Assembly: GCF_026151205.1 (NCBI RefSeq)
Contig: NC_087082.1
Location: forward strand, 18,385,401 to 18,445,400
Length of the DNA: 60,000 nt
Origin: Bolinopsis microptera
Taxonomy: Eukaryota > Ctenophora > Tentaculata > Lobata > Bolinopsidae
Direction: 5' to 3'
Shown here piece by piece: positions 35,451 through 45,699 of this stretch (positions are counted from its first letter, which is position 1; each line of letters starts with the position of its first letter). Made by a program: the position numbers and the translations under genes. The notes below the pieces were generated by a model that saw nothing but the letters and a program-made list of their open reading frames with translations, was not told where the DNA came from and did no database searches.

Positions 35451-35735
35451 TTCACATGCTCGTTATCTCAATCGATGACTTGATCGGCTCGCGTCACTCA
35501 TGATCATTTGTCACCTTCACATGCTCGTTATCTCAATCGATGACTGAATCGGCTCGCGTCACTCATGATCATTTGTCACCTTCACATGCTCGTTATCTCA
35601 ATCGATGACTTGATCGGCTCGCGTCACTCATGATCATTTGTCACCTTCACATGCTCGTTATCTCAATCGATGACTGAATCGGCTCGCGTCACTCATGATC
35701 ATTTGTCACCTTCACATGCTCGTTATCTCAATCGA
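35451..35735. repeat. 65-bp minisatellite, about 4.4 units
   Basis: ttcacatgctcgttatctca begins at 35451, 35516, 35581, 35646 and 35711. Units alternate gatgactt and gatgactg at one position, suggesting growth by dimer duplication. It lies at the inner edge of the fold-back right arm. Confidence 0.9.
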
Positions 35736-36310
35736 TGCAATGAGATCTCCTTACAGGCAACTATAAAGGCTAGTAGCCGGCTAGTGACCGCTTTCTAAGT
35801 GCCGGCTAGTAGCCGGTTTGGAACCGGCTACTAGTAGGTCTGCTTTAGAGCTCGGCTAATAGCCGGCTAGTGACCGGTTAGTAGCCGGTTAGTAGCCACT
35901 TGGTGGTTACTAGCCGGTTAGTAGCCGGTTAGTAGCCGGCTAGTGACCGCTTTTCAAGTGCCGGCTAGTAGCCGGTTTAGAACCGGCTACTAATAGGTCT
36001 GCTTTAGAGCTCGGCTAATAGCCGGCTAGTGACCGCTTAGTAGCCGGTTAGTAGCCACTTTGTGGTCACTAGCCGGCTAGTAGCCGGTTAGTAGCCGGCT
36101 AGTGACCACTTTTCAAGTGCCGGTTAATAGCCGGTTGTTAATGTGAAGTTGAGGAGCTGTTATTACAAAAGTGGCTACTAGCCGGCTAGTAGCCGGCTAG
36201 TAGCCGGTGTTCATATGGTACTGTGCAGGGACGTTGCATAGACGTTGCATAGACGTTGCATAGACGTTGCATAGACTGTCCGGAGCTAAACGACCAACTT
36301 CCCAAACGAC

Positions 36311-37347
36311 CAAGTTGGTCGTTTAGCTCCGGACAGTCTATGCAACGTCTATGCAACGTCCATGCAACAACAAAAGAACCGTCTATGCAACGTCTATGCA
36401 ACGTCCCTGCACAATGAACACTCTATGCACACTCCCTGCACGGTCAGTCTATGCAACGTCTATGCAACGTCTATGCAACGTCTATGCAACGTCTATGCAA
36501 CGTCCCTGCACAGTACCATATGAACACCGGCTACTAGCCGGCTACTAGCCGGCTACTAGCCGGCTAGTAGCCACTTTTGTAATAACAGCTCCTCAACTTC
36601 ACATTAACAACCGGCTACTAACCGGCACTTGAAAAGTGGTCACTAGCCGGCTACTAACCGGCTACTAGCCGGCTAGTGACCACAAAGTGGCTACTAACCG
36701 GCTACTAAGCGGTCACTAGCCGGCTATTAGCCGAGCTCTAAAGCAGACCTATTAGTAGCCGGTTCTAAACCGGCTACTAGCCGGCACTTGAAAAGCGGTC
36801 ACTAGCCTCTGCTTTAGAGCCGGCTAGTGACCGGTTAGTAGCCGGTTAGTAACCACTTGGTGGTTACTAGCCGGTTAGTAGCCGGTTAGTAGCCGGCTAG
36901 TGACCGCTTTTCAAGTGCCGGCTAGTAGCCGGTTTAGAACCGGCTACTAATAGGTCTGCTTTAGAGCTCGGCTAATAGCCGGCTAGTGACCGCTTAGTAG
37001 CCGGTTAGTAGCCACTTTGTGGTCACTAGCCGGCTAGTAGCCGGTTAGTAGCCGGCTAGTGACCACTTTTCAAGTGCCGGTTAGTAGCCGGTTGTTAATG
37101 TGAAGTTGAGGAGCTGTTATTACAAAAGTGGCTACTAGCCGGCTAGTAGCCGGTGTTCATATGGTACTGTGCAGGGACGTTGCATAGACGTTGCATAGAC
37201 GTTGCATAGACTGACCGTGCAGGGAGTGTGCATAGAGTGTTCATTGTGCAGGGACGTTGCATAGACGTTGCATAGACGGTTCTTTTGTTGTTGCACGGAC
37301 GTTGCATAGACGTTGCATAGACTGTCCGGAGCTAAACGACCAACTTC
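36311..37347. mobile_element. Fold-back element 2, near-complete palindrome without cargo
   Basis: Arms A-B (about 36311-36805) and B'-A' (about 36806-37347) use the same gtctatgcaac and ccggctactaa units as element 1 and meet with almost no spacer. It sits directly beside element 1, separated by about 10 bp (cccaaacgac). The outermost text of the compound, atcatttg at 32371 and caaatgat at 37349, is also inverted, so the pair may behave as one 5-kb unit. Short frames through the arms (VYATSMQRPC...) are repeat artefacts. Confidence 0.85.
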
Positions 37348-37359
37348 CCAAATGATGAC

Positions 37360-38970
37360 TGTATTATAATTTTATAATAAGCACTTCTGACAGGTTCGGA
37401 GGCCTCAGACCTCTGTCGTTAAGCCTCTGACTTGCCCCCGACTGTCGTCGGCATCAGCGCATTTGAAAATGTCTGATCGATATCAGAGTTCTTTTGATGT
37501 TTAAAAAAATGCTGAGTTGTCAGTGGAACTCGAATTTGAAAATTAGTTGACTCGAAACAGTGTGAGCATGTTTGACTTTGTCGATTGTCTTGCGTGGTTA
37601 AACTAGATGCAACGTTTAAAGTATGATTAGAAGGTGGCACAGGAGAACTTATATATTGTTATCAAAATATGACATCGGCAAAAGCTGCCGATGAAAATAA
37701 AGCTAAATAAGCCTGCCTAAATAGTGAAATAATGTCAGATTGTAAAATTTTACCAATTGAGTGTGCAGACAAAACGGTTGTGCTACAGTCAGGTATTTTA
37801 ATCCATACCATGTTCGTAGAAACTGAGACACGGAGTAGTTATTATCCGTGGTAAAAATTTTGAAAATCGAATTTCGATACGGTTTTGTATCAAATCCAAA
37901 AAAATACGGAGTACACAGTTGAACTAATGAAATTAAGACAACTTTAACTTGGAATGACATATAATAGTAAACAAAAATCAGGATTAATTTTGGATTTAAA
38001 TATGTACAGGTTCGAGGGTTAGCAAGTTGTGGCAATCAGAAGCCGTAAAACAGCCTAGTGATTACCACACGTGTTTTGTGCCGGCCATCCCTAAGCCTGC
38101 AGCTAGATTTCTATCGATGCATCAGTATCGATAGGAAACTAACGGCCAGCAGTACTGATAGTATCATGCTCTGATTTTTTATTGTTGAAATATGTGAAGT
38201 TATAATAACGCAAATTTCGTTTAACACTAAATAGCTTTGATCGCGAATGCAGTTATGATCAAAAGAAAACTAAGAAAATTAGAAAAAAAGATTTTATATA
38301 CAAAAATAATAAAAAAATGTTAGCTAGACTGATATTATGTTAACTTACTCTCAGAATTAGTTCTTTGATTTAAATGATTGTTAATGTTTTGAGGAGGGAG
38401 GAGAATGATTGACAATTCATGGACAAAAAGAGACTGAGAGTAGAATTTTAGATGAGTTTTATTATTGTTGATATATTAAAGTTGATATATTAATAGTTGA
38501 TATATTTTTAAAATGGTTGACTGTACACATTTACCAATTTCCAGATTGTCAATAATAAAAGAAAAAAAAGTTCGAAAAGGAAGTACAGCCAATCATTTAT
38601 GTTTACTAGAAATTTGAATTTAAAAATTATCTTTAAGTAAAAGCTCTAGAGATATGTTTTATTAATGAAAAATGTCGTATTAAGACTAAAATTTTGTTGC
38701 ATTGTAAAATACATGTTGTAAAGATTCAGTTAATAATTTTATTCCTCTAAACACGAAACATCTAAAAAAGTATTAAACAGAATAAAATTATTATTAAAAA
38801 AAGGAGGTATGTTAGGTTATAGGATTAGATGATAGTGACATGGGAACAGGTGGTTCATCAATTGTGACCGGTCAATCGTGACCTGTCAACATTGCCGTTC
38901 TAAAATATGGGTGCAGAATATTCGCGAATTTTACGATTGGTCCAACAATAGGTGGGGCAGCCGTCCATTG
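37360..38970. other. AT-rich intron sequence, no gene supported
   Basis: Part of intron 3 of the LDLa gene. A frame at 37419-37640 has a loose C-x2-C ... H-x3-H pattern, and one at 37703-38035 has no features. Neither has splice or compositional support. Confidence 0.5.
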
Positions 38971-38977
38971 GTTGTAA

Positions 38978-39001
38978 GTCATGTGACCTAGGTCACATGA
39001 C
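38978..39001. promoter_or_regulatory. Perfect 24-bp palindrome of two TCATGTGA boxes
   Basis: gtcatgtgacctaggtcaca then tgac is an exact palindrome. Each half contains TCATGTGA, a binding site type used by MiT/TFE-class bHLH-zip factors. It lies in a large intron, so a regulatory role is speculative. Confidence 0.35.
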
Positions 39002-39497
39002 CATAGCAGGTGGACTAAGCCTCATTTAATCCCGGTCAGCTCGCGCACTAACTTTAGTGTGACGTTAAAATAGTTATTAAGACCTGCAAGGTAGGTAATA
39101 TAAATACAGATGTTTTGTGTTGTAAAAGTTAGTTTTTAGTTTATTTTAAAACCACTTCTCCTAAACTGTTGTTTCCGTTGTTCCCAAAACAATACAAGAG
39201 AAGCACCCCGTTAACATGTCGATAACATCAAGATAGAAGATGCAGAACAACGAGCAACAAACAGGATACATTGGAGAGGTCTTATACGCCGAAAAAAGAG
39301 TTACTGTGTGGTACTCCATGGTAACTAGAGATATCTTTAGACTTCTAGAGGTTGTTATTTTCCACTTTTCACTCTCCTGAATCATGGTTACCTGCATGGT
39401 CGTACATGGGCTTCAAGTTCATAGCTTGTTGATAGCCGACTTAGGAACAAGGTACGAACAATAATTTTCAAGTACAAGTAAGTAAGAGTTTATATGA

Positions 39498-39723
39498 CAG
39501 TGCTGCACGCCACCGCCAAACGCCGCCGATGATTTTCCGGCCACGCCACCGCCGCCGTATTCAAACGGCGTACACGGCGTGAACCTGTTTATACGCCAAA
39601 TGCGCCGTTTCGTAATTTTGGCTAGAATTTTTTGAATGAACGTGACCTCACTCCGATTACGCCGCCGACGATTTTAACCACGCCGCCGCCGTTTTGAAAA
39701 ATAACCGGCGAAGTGCAGCATTG
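39498..39723. mobile_element. 226-bp hAT-like miniature transposon rich in cgccgccg
   Basis: Ends cagtgctgcac and gtgcagcattg form terminal inverted repeats with one mismatch. Flanking 8-mers ttatatga (39490-39497) and ctatatga (39724-39731) match at seven of eight positions. The interior is dominated by acgccgccg motifs in both orientations. Confidence 0.7.
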
Positions 39724-40082
39724 CTATATGACTATGAGTGAGAGGCTATGCCTATAATTCGGTCATTTCTTGTGGTATGAAACTGAAATTTTGAAATTAT
39801 GTACATACTAGTACAATTAAAGTATCAAACAATTTAGGGAAATCGACCCACGGGTCTAAGTATAACTATAACCGGTTTATTTATCCCGGCTCTTTCCATT
39901 TATTTCCTCTTACTATCCCGGTAGAATCTATAGAGCTATAGACATAGTTAAATCGACTTCATTCATTGATTACGTAATCCAACCGGGCTTGATTGTCTCA
40001 CTTGATTTAAAGATTTGATGTATTTTAACACAGGGTTGGGGGCAAAGTGAAACAAAGATTACGTTTAACTGTTTAAACAAAC

Positions 40083-40202
40083 CTTCACATCCATACTCGT
40101 CCGATGCATCGGCGCAGTCTACATTTCCATTGCAATAGATAGCGTCTCGGACACATTTACCGTTAATATCTCTACATTTTGTCAAACCATCTCCCACACA
40201 TA
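40083..40202 (-). CDS. Exon 3, second LDLa module
   Basis: The acceptor aatcag ends at 40203, the donor gtttgt starts at 40082, and the exon is 120 bp with phase 1 at both ends. Encodes VCVGDGLTKCRDINGKCVRD then AIYCNGNVDCADASDEYGCE: six cysteines and the calcium-binding DCADASDE box. Spliced directly to the transmembrane exon at 31805 it reads GCE-EMWTP. It is followed by an 8.3-kb intron filled with mobile elements. Confidence 0.8.
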
Positions 40203-40332
40203 CTGATTGAAAACCAAAGCTAAATTAAGTCGGGTTAACACAATTGTTGGACTCTGAGTTTCGCTGAACTGCTTTCCATAATTATTCAATCATTATAAGA
40301 CATTAAGGCCAAAGGGCCTTTAATCTTTTAAT

Positions 40333-41252
40333 GTGTTACATCTTTATACTTTTATATACCATATTTATGTAGAATGTAGGAGTGACGACCCACATACAGC
40401 TATGGCTGGAGAGTCTACGCCCAAAATCAAGATGGGATCAACACTGTGTGCTGTGCTATTTGTTTTCGCTGTTTGTTCTTGGAATGTTAGGGGCTTGGGT
40501 AGTCCAGACACTGCGGTTAATGATAAAACTCGGTCTGAACGACTTTTAAAGAGGGAGTTACTGGGTAATGGCTGCAAAAGGTACGGTATGGACATTGTGG
40601 GACTACAAGAAACTAAGTGCATTAATCAGGTGGATATCATACTTCACAACAACTACAGACTGTTAATTTTTGATCAGAAAGAACAATGTCATGGGGGTAT
40701 TGGATTTGTTATTAGCCCTAAACTGCAACCTTTCATCACAACTTTCAAAGTTTTTTGTTTTCCTCTCAAGGGTGGTAGTAATAAGAATTTCAGAATCATC
40801 AACAGTTATGGTCTCACATCTCTTCGTGCTCAACAACAGCCTGACAAACTGTCTCAGTTCTATAAATATTTACACTATGTATCATCTACTCCATCAAAAT
40901 GGGAAATGTTCCACTGCGGAGATTTTAACTCAAAGCTGGGTAAACGAACTAGGGTTGATGAACAATTAGGTCTGGAAGGTTTGATAGGTAGACATGGTAT
41001 TGGGACTAGAAATGAAAATGGGGAGCATTTGCTTGAATTTATGGTTAAAGAAGACCTAACAGCATGCAATACTTTGTTTGATCATCCAAGTAGGCACAAA
41101 CTAACTTGGACTGGTGAACACAGGACTAAGAGAAATACTCCTATATACGCTCAACTTGACTATGTGCTTTGCAGGAGGAGGTCTACGGTTTTAATAAAGG
41201 ACAGCAGATCATACGGAGGCGCTGAGTTACGATCTGATCACAAACCTGTTGT
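40333..41252 (+). pseudogene. RTE-like LINE, endonuclease part
   Basis: The frame from about 40420 contains the apurinic/apyrimidinic-type endonuclease signature in order: CSWNVRGLG, MDIVGLQETK (catalytic Glu), FHCGDFNSKLG, AQLDYVLCRRR, ELRSDHKPVV (catalytic SDH). The domain looks intact. It is then broken by the LTR-like insert at 41253. The 5' end of the element is not defined; ATG codons exist at 40333 and 40402. The whole element sits in intron 2 of the LDLa gene, in the opposite orientation. Confidence 0.88.
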
Positions 41253-41499
41253 TGTTAATGATGATATTATATAATTAAGTACATCATTATTCATTAAATA
41301 CCAAACTAACATAATTTAATCCATTCTAGGAAAATGATGTGATCTTGGAGGCTATTCGTCTACTCGACGTTGGTGGTTGCTCTACGGTGTACCAGTGCTG
41401 CTAGCCACGCCAGTTGCGGTTGTATGTTGGTGGACTTGTGTTAGGAGTCGTGTTCTTCGGTGTGACAAGTGTGTACTATCGGTGAGAAGATAGATTACA
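41253..41499. mobile_element. 247-bp LTR-like insert splitting the LINE
   Basis: TGTTAATGATG...TTACA matches the first ~245 bp of the solo LTR at 7964 with few differences, and again has TG...CA ends. Flanks gttgt and gttgc are near-identical, a possible imperfect 5-bp duplication. It ends where the longer LTR continues into its internal tandem repeats, so this is either a shorter LTR variant or a deletion derivative. It explains the frame change between the endonuclease and reverse transcriptase parts. Confidence 0.65.
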
Positions 41500-43680
41500 G
41501 TTGCAGTGTCACAAAACCAAAAAATCAGATAGCACTCAGTTTGACTGTTCAACTCTCTACAGGGATAAAGAACTCAGACAGAAATATCAAAGTGCGATTG
41601 CTGAAAGGTTATCGGGTAAAACTTATCCAGATGACCCAAATGAGAAAATGAATGAACTTTTTAGTGACATACGTGCGTGTGCTGAAGAAACTATACCCCT
41701 GAAAGGGAAATCCTCTTAACAAAATTTCTCCAGTGATCTAACAGTAGCTTCATTAGTTGCTCAAAAGCGTGATCAGACTCTAAAGATCAAATCAGCCCCA
41801 AATGGTAGTGATGTTAGTGGAGATAGGAGAGCAGTAAGAAACATTCAGAATAGCATTTCTAAGAGACTTGTGCAAATAAATAACATGAAGGCTGACGCTC
41901 TAGCAGAAGAAATAAATAACACTGACGATGCTAGAAAGATGTTTGAAGCTTCAAGATCTTTAGCTGGAATAAAAAAGTCGGGTAACATAGTGGTCAATGA
42001 TATCAACAACAACCCTATTGGTACTGATTTAGGGAAAGCAAACACAGCGAAATCTTTCTTCGAAAAACAACTAACAGAAGGAGTTGAAGCTGGCCTGCAA
42101 CCTTTTACCTGCGATCCAAAACCACTTGATAACCCCATTACACCAGTTGAAGTTGAACTTGCTGCAAGTAAACTCAAATCAAACCGTGCCAGTGGTCCAG
42201 ATAATCTCCAGAATGAGTTGATAAAGTACGCCCATCCAATCACTTTTGAGAAGTATGCTGAGGCAATTAACGAGTCATTTAGTGGGAACAAATACATAAG
42301 TTCAATAGGACAAGGTATTGTGACTCCTCTACAGAAGCCCGGTAAACCTAAAGGTCCCCTCACAAGCCTTAGACCACTTACACTGTTAAACGGATCAAGG
42401 AAGATGCTCACTCAAATTGCATTAAAACGGGTTGAGAGTAGAATTGACAACTACACCATGCCATGGCAGAGTGCTTACAAGAGAGGTAGGAGCTGCTCTG
42501 ACATTGTGTGGGCTCAGAGAATGCTAATATCTGTTGTGATGAGGAAGAAATGGACATTTAGCAAAATGGGTATTGATATGAGAAGAGCTTTTGATACCGT
42601 GAAAAGGGACACTATCATCAATGTTTTGAAAGATGCTGGTTGTTCGGAGGACGACATTCGCTTAGTTCAATACCTTCTATCGAATACTCTCCTTAGAGTT
42701 CGTGTTAACTCCTCACTGTCGGAAGAGTTTGAAAGTTTACTCGGAGCCTTTCAAGGTGACAGTTTATCTGGAAAGCTATTCACACTTATTCTTGCAGCAG
42801 CCTTACACCACCTCAGAGCTGTATCTGGGAGACCAAACCCACCAGTATCAGAACTAGGTTTTCCAACTGAGTGGGAATATTCAGACGATTGTGACTTTGC
42901 TGACGAGGACATCGAGAAACTGAGAATTTTCCTTCCTACAGTGAAGGAGATTCTCAAAGACTGGAACCTCCAAGTAAATGAAAGTAAAACTGAATTCAGT
43001 ACCTTCTACCTGGCGAAAAAATCTGATAAAGACACAAACGGTCAGCCATTAGCTAATAACGAACCATGGCGAAGTAACAAGTCACTAGGTTCCTTACTCT
43101 GTACTGAGAAGGACATTCAAAGAAGGAGAATCCTAGCTGAGATTGCTTTTAAGAACTTTGGAAAAGTATGGTTGTCCGGTAAGAAAATTTCCCTTGAAAG
43201 AAAGCTGAGGTTATATGATGCTCAAGTTGTATCTGTATTGATTTACAACTCAAATAGTTGGAGTCCTAAGAAAGCAACCATGGAGAAAATGGACACACTC
43301 CATCGTAGACACCTCAGGTCCATTTTAAACATCAAATGGCCTAAAGGTATGATAAGCAACAAAGCATTGTATGAAAGGTGCAAAGTTGAAAAGTTATCCA
43401 AGCGTATTGAACACCAGCGGTGGAAGATGTTTGGACACATTCTCAGGAGTATGGAGAACACCCCAGCCCAAACGGCTCTCTCTTTTGCTATTGAATGAGA
43501 TAATTTATTCATTGGTAGATTGGGGAGACCTAGAATGAACTTGTTATCGGTTTTAAGAAGTGATTTAAGTAGTAGAAATTTGCAAATGGACAACTTGCAT
43601 GAATTGAACGAAATTAGAGATATAGCTGCATGCAACAGATGTTGGGAAAATCTTTTTCAAGGGTACAGTTTACCGCATTA
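41500..43680 (+). pseudogene. RTE-like LINE, reverse transcriptase part
   Basis: In one frame apart from stops at 41717 and 43496. Linker CSTLYRDKELRQKYQSAIAE, then RT motifs KPGKPKGPLTSLRPLTLLNG, MGIDMRRAFDTVKRD (motif A), GAFQGDSLSGKLFTLILAAA (motif B), EYSDDCDFADED (motif C; YSDD catalytic pair), and the post-RT region LHRRHLRSILNIKWPKG and RWKMFGHILRSME. The frame resumes after the second stop to CNRCWENLFQGYSLPH at 43680. There is no RNase H. QGD..S.KLF, a single ORF and a short 3' end with aataataat repeats (43722-43742) suggest the RTE clade. Few disablements imply a fairly young copy. Confidence 0.88.
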
Positions 43681-43798
43681 AGGTATTTTTAAGAATCATT
43701 TTTGTCGGTAAGATCCTGTTTTATAATAATATAATAATATTTATGTAGTGCACCATCGACAGTGAGCCGCGTGTGCCGACTGTAGGATAATTTTTTAG

Positions 43799-43911
43799 TT
43801 GACGGATGTTACTCGTCTAAATTTCTTCGAAGTAGCGCGTGCCGCTTTCTTCTCGAAATGGCACGAGCTACGAAGTAGCGTGCGCCGGGCCAGATCATTA
43901 ACAATGGTCAA
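43799..43911. mobile_element. 113-bp miniature transposon, 8-bp target duplication
   Basis: Starts ttgacggatgttactcgtc, ends attaacaatggtcaa (inverted ttgac/gtcaa tips), and is flanked by TTTTTTAG at 43791-43798 and 43912-43919. Copy 1 of the host repeat shows the empty site with a single tttttta g. A second member is at 44460. Confidence 0.82.
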
Positions 43912-44026
43912 TTTTTTAGCGCTAATTTCGGCCAGCACAATTTTCTTCAAACAAATAGACATTGAGTTTGACTATCCTTCCCAACCTCCGATTGCAACAA
44001 AAATTGGTAAGCTTACTCATAGACTT

Positions 44027-44119
44027 TGTATCACGTGGTGACCCCCACTGTCGGCGTCGCTTCACTATAGTAGAGTTTTTAGTTTCTACGATACAGGCGG
44101 GTCATACAACGTATGACAA
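44027..44119. mobile_element. 93-bp miniature transposon, 9-bp target duplication
   Basis: Flanked by CATAGACTT at 44018-44026 and 44120-44128. The empty site in copy 1 reads catagacttacaa. The ends tgtatcacgtggtgaccc and gggtcatacaacgtatgaca are imperfect inverted repeats. Nine-base duplications are typical of Mutator-like elements; the family assignment is inference. Confidence 0.75.
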
Positions 44120-44459
44120 CATAGACTTACAATTAAGAAAGTGTCCGAAAAAGCATATCCAACTATCAGACATTATGTTACAGCTAAAAGCAGCGTATTT
44201 TGCCCCATTTTGATCACTATATCAATTCCGATATCCACCAAATTTTTCGGACAGTTGTGAAAGCCCTATTGGAAGGTCGTCGCCAATTTTCAAAATGATT
44301 TCATTCAAGGAACCGAAGATATATCCGAATAATACGACAAAAATCAACGAATTTGGTCAAATTACACGACTATTACAGCTAATTTTGCTCCAAAAGCCGC
44401 GCACCATCAAATATGGCAACCATATATACTAGGCGAAACTCATTGAATTTGATCTTTTC

Positions 44460-44580
44460 ATGACAGATGTTACTCGTCTAAATTTCTTAGAAGTAGCGCG
44501 CGCCGCTTTCTTCTCGAAATGGCCCGACGGCAAGTGCTACGAAGGAGCGCGCGCCGGGCCAGACCATTAACAATGGTCAA
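44460..44580. mobile_element. Second member of the 113-bp transposon family
   Basis: atgacagatgttactcgtct ... attaacaatggtcaa, flanked by ATCTTTTC (44452-44459) and ATCTTTCC (44581-44588), seven of eight identical. It sits in the same host repeat as the first member, about 0.65 kb away. Confidence 0.75.
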
Positions 44581-45016
44581 ATCTTTCCAAAAAGGTATTA
44601 CAAATTTGGTATTGTGAAAATTCTCACAGTCTCTAAAAAACAATGGTACAAAAATTTTTAAAATCCGAGCAAGTTTATTTTTATCGTGCACCCCCTTCCA
44701 TATTATGTGCAATGATATAATGTCGTCAAATCTGTCAATGTGCAGCAGAAAACGCGACATTTTGCTTGTAAGGTCTTCTACTAGTACTTTAACTTTAAGG
44801 CCAGTGATAATGCAATTGTATTTATAATGACTAATGATTAGTTTATTTGAAAGAATTGAGCCAAAATTTGAAAAAATATGGGTATATCTGCCACGTGAGA
44901 AACCGTGTGCGCCCGGAGTCCAAGACCCCTTAAAAGTTTGGTCACTGGCCCTAGTTTGTTGGTCAAACATGGTTTGGCACAGTCAAACAAAGATTAACAA
45001 TTAAGTTTATACAAAC

Positions 45017-45130
45017 CGTCACAATGATCCTCGTCTGATCCGTCATTACAATCTTCTTCTCCGTCACACAACCATTTTGTTAGGATACAACCGTCACCAT
45101 CTGAACATGGTTCTCTGCCATTCGCACAAA
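45017..45130 (-). CDS. Exon 2, first LDLa module
   Basis: The acceptor aatcag ends at 45131, the donor gtttgt starts at 45016, and the exon is 114 bp with phase 1 at both ends. Encodes [20 protein letters not shown] then [16 protein letters not shown] with the canonical DCNDGSDE calcium-binding box and six cysteines. The near-identical splice contexts of both LDLa exons suggest exon duplication. Confidence 0.82.
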
Positions 45131-45512
45131 CTGATTGAATAACAAGGCAAAATTAAGTTCACTATAAAAACACAGTTTTCGAGAGATTTATGCATATTTA
45201 TCATACTTAGATTTTATATGACTTGACCCAGAAGTACAAATATTTGCCGGTGAATTTCATATCAATACAATTTACAAAATAAGTCTTGTGCTCATTATCT
45301 TAAATGAAGTTGAAGTGATATGACAAAGAGGAGCGGCAATCAGCATGGCTAAAGTACCATGCAGCCTTTTTAATTTAAGGGAAAATCATTTTGTTTTTCT
45401 GAGCCATAGATAGTTAATGATTACTACTGCTTAAAAAAACAGATTGATTTAATAAAAGAATTTTAGAAACATGATTTAAAACATGTGGATAAAATTAAAA
45501 ACGAACGCTCAC

Positions 45513-45570
45513 CTGTTTCGTAAGTCAGATGAAACAGCCACCACACGAGAGCACCAACAAGTAAATTCAT
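45513..45570 (-). CDS. Exon 1, signal peptide of LDLa type I membrane protein
   Basis: ATG at 45570 opens MNLLVGALVWWLFHLTYET and ends with one base before the donor gtgagc. Joined through exons 2-5 (58+114+120+104+252 nt = 648) the frame is exactly 216 codons, giving a 215-residue protein: signal, two LDLa modules, one transmembrane helix, tail. The closure of all phases supports the model. LDLa modules bind calcium and protein ligands. No orthologue is recognised. Confidence 0.75.
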
Positions 45571-45657
45571 TAATCTAAAATTAAATATTAAATCATAAAA
45601 TATGCACAGCTAGTAGTTGGTATAACTTCGTTAAAACGGGCCTTGCTATGCTTATAG

Positions 45658-45665
45658 TTTATATA
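45658..45665 (-). promoter_or_regulatory. TATA-like box upstream of the LDLa gene
   Basis: The minus strand reads TATATAAA about 90 bp before the start codon at 45570. The spacing is suitable for a short 5' untranslated region. Confidence 0.4.
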
Positions 45666-45699
45666 ACCAACAACGCATGCAACATTGGAACCATGAGAA

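Larger units (their letters stand above)
32388..36300. mobile_element. Fold-back element 1, arms of 11-bp tandem units
   Basis: The left arm (about 32388-33400) starts aacttggtcgtttagctccg, then repeats of gtctatgcaac (11 bp, about 32410-32580), then repeats of ccggctactaa/g (11 bp). The right arm (about 35765-36300) is the same in reverse order and orientation. Between them lie about 2.35 kb of cargo: an exon-like frame, a mariner fragment and a 65-bp minisatellite. Long inverted arms built from short tandem repeats are the hallmark of fold-back (FB/Galileo-like) transposons. No transposase for it is visible. Confidence 0.85.
43746..44700. repeat. Dispersed repeat family H, copy 2, with three nested insertions
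   Basis: Matches 9226-9815. Relative to that copy it contains inserts at 43799-43911, 44027-44119 and 44460-44580, each flanked by target duplications. The LINE ends immediately to the left. Confidence 0.85.

Noticed and set aside
35451-35735. 65-bp repeats as a CRISPR or RNA gene cluster
   Set aside because: Whole units are identical without spacers, so this is an ordinary minisatellite.
32410-37330. CRISPR-like array
   Set aside because: There are no unique spacers of constant length; the units are contiguous 11-mers in inverted arms in a eukaryotic intron.
37419-37640. Possible C2H2-type zinc finger (CSHC ... HFFKH)
   Set aside because: Finger spacing is 15 instead of about 12 residues, there is a single motif, and no splice signals or homology support it.
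41845-42411. 188-codon minus-strand frame under the LINE
   Set aside because: Antisense shadow of the reverse transcriptase frame, which has clear catalytic motifs.
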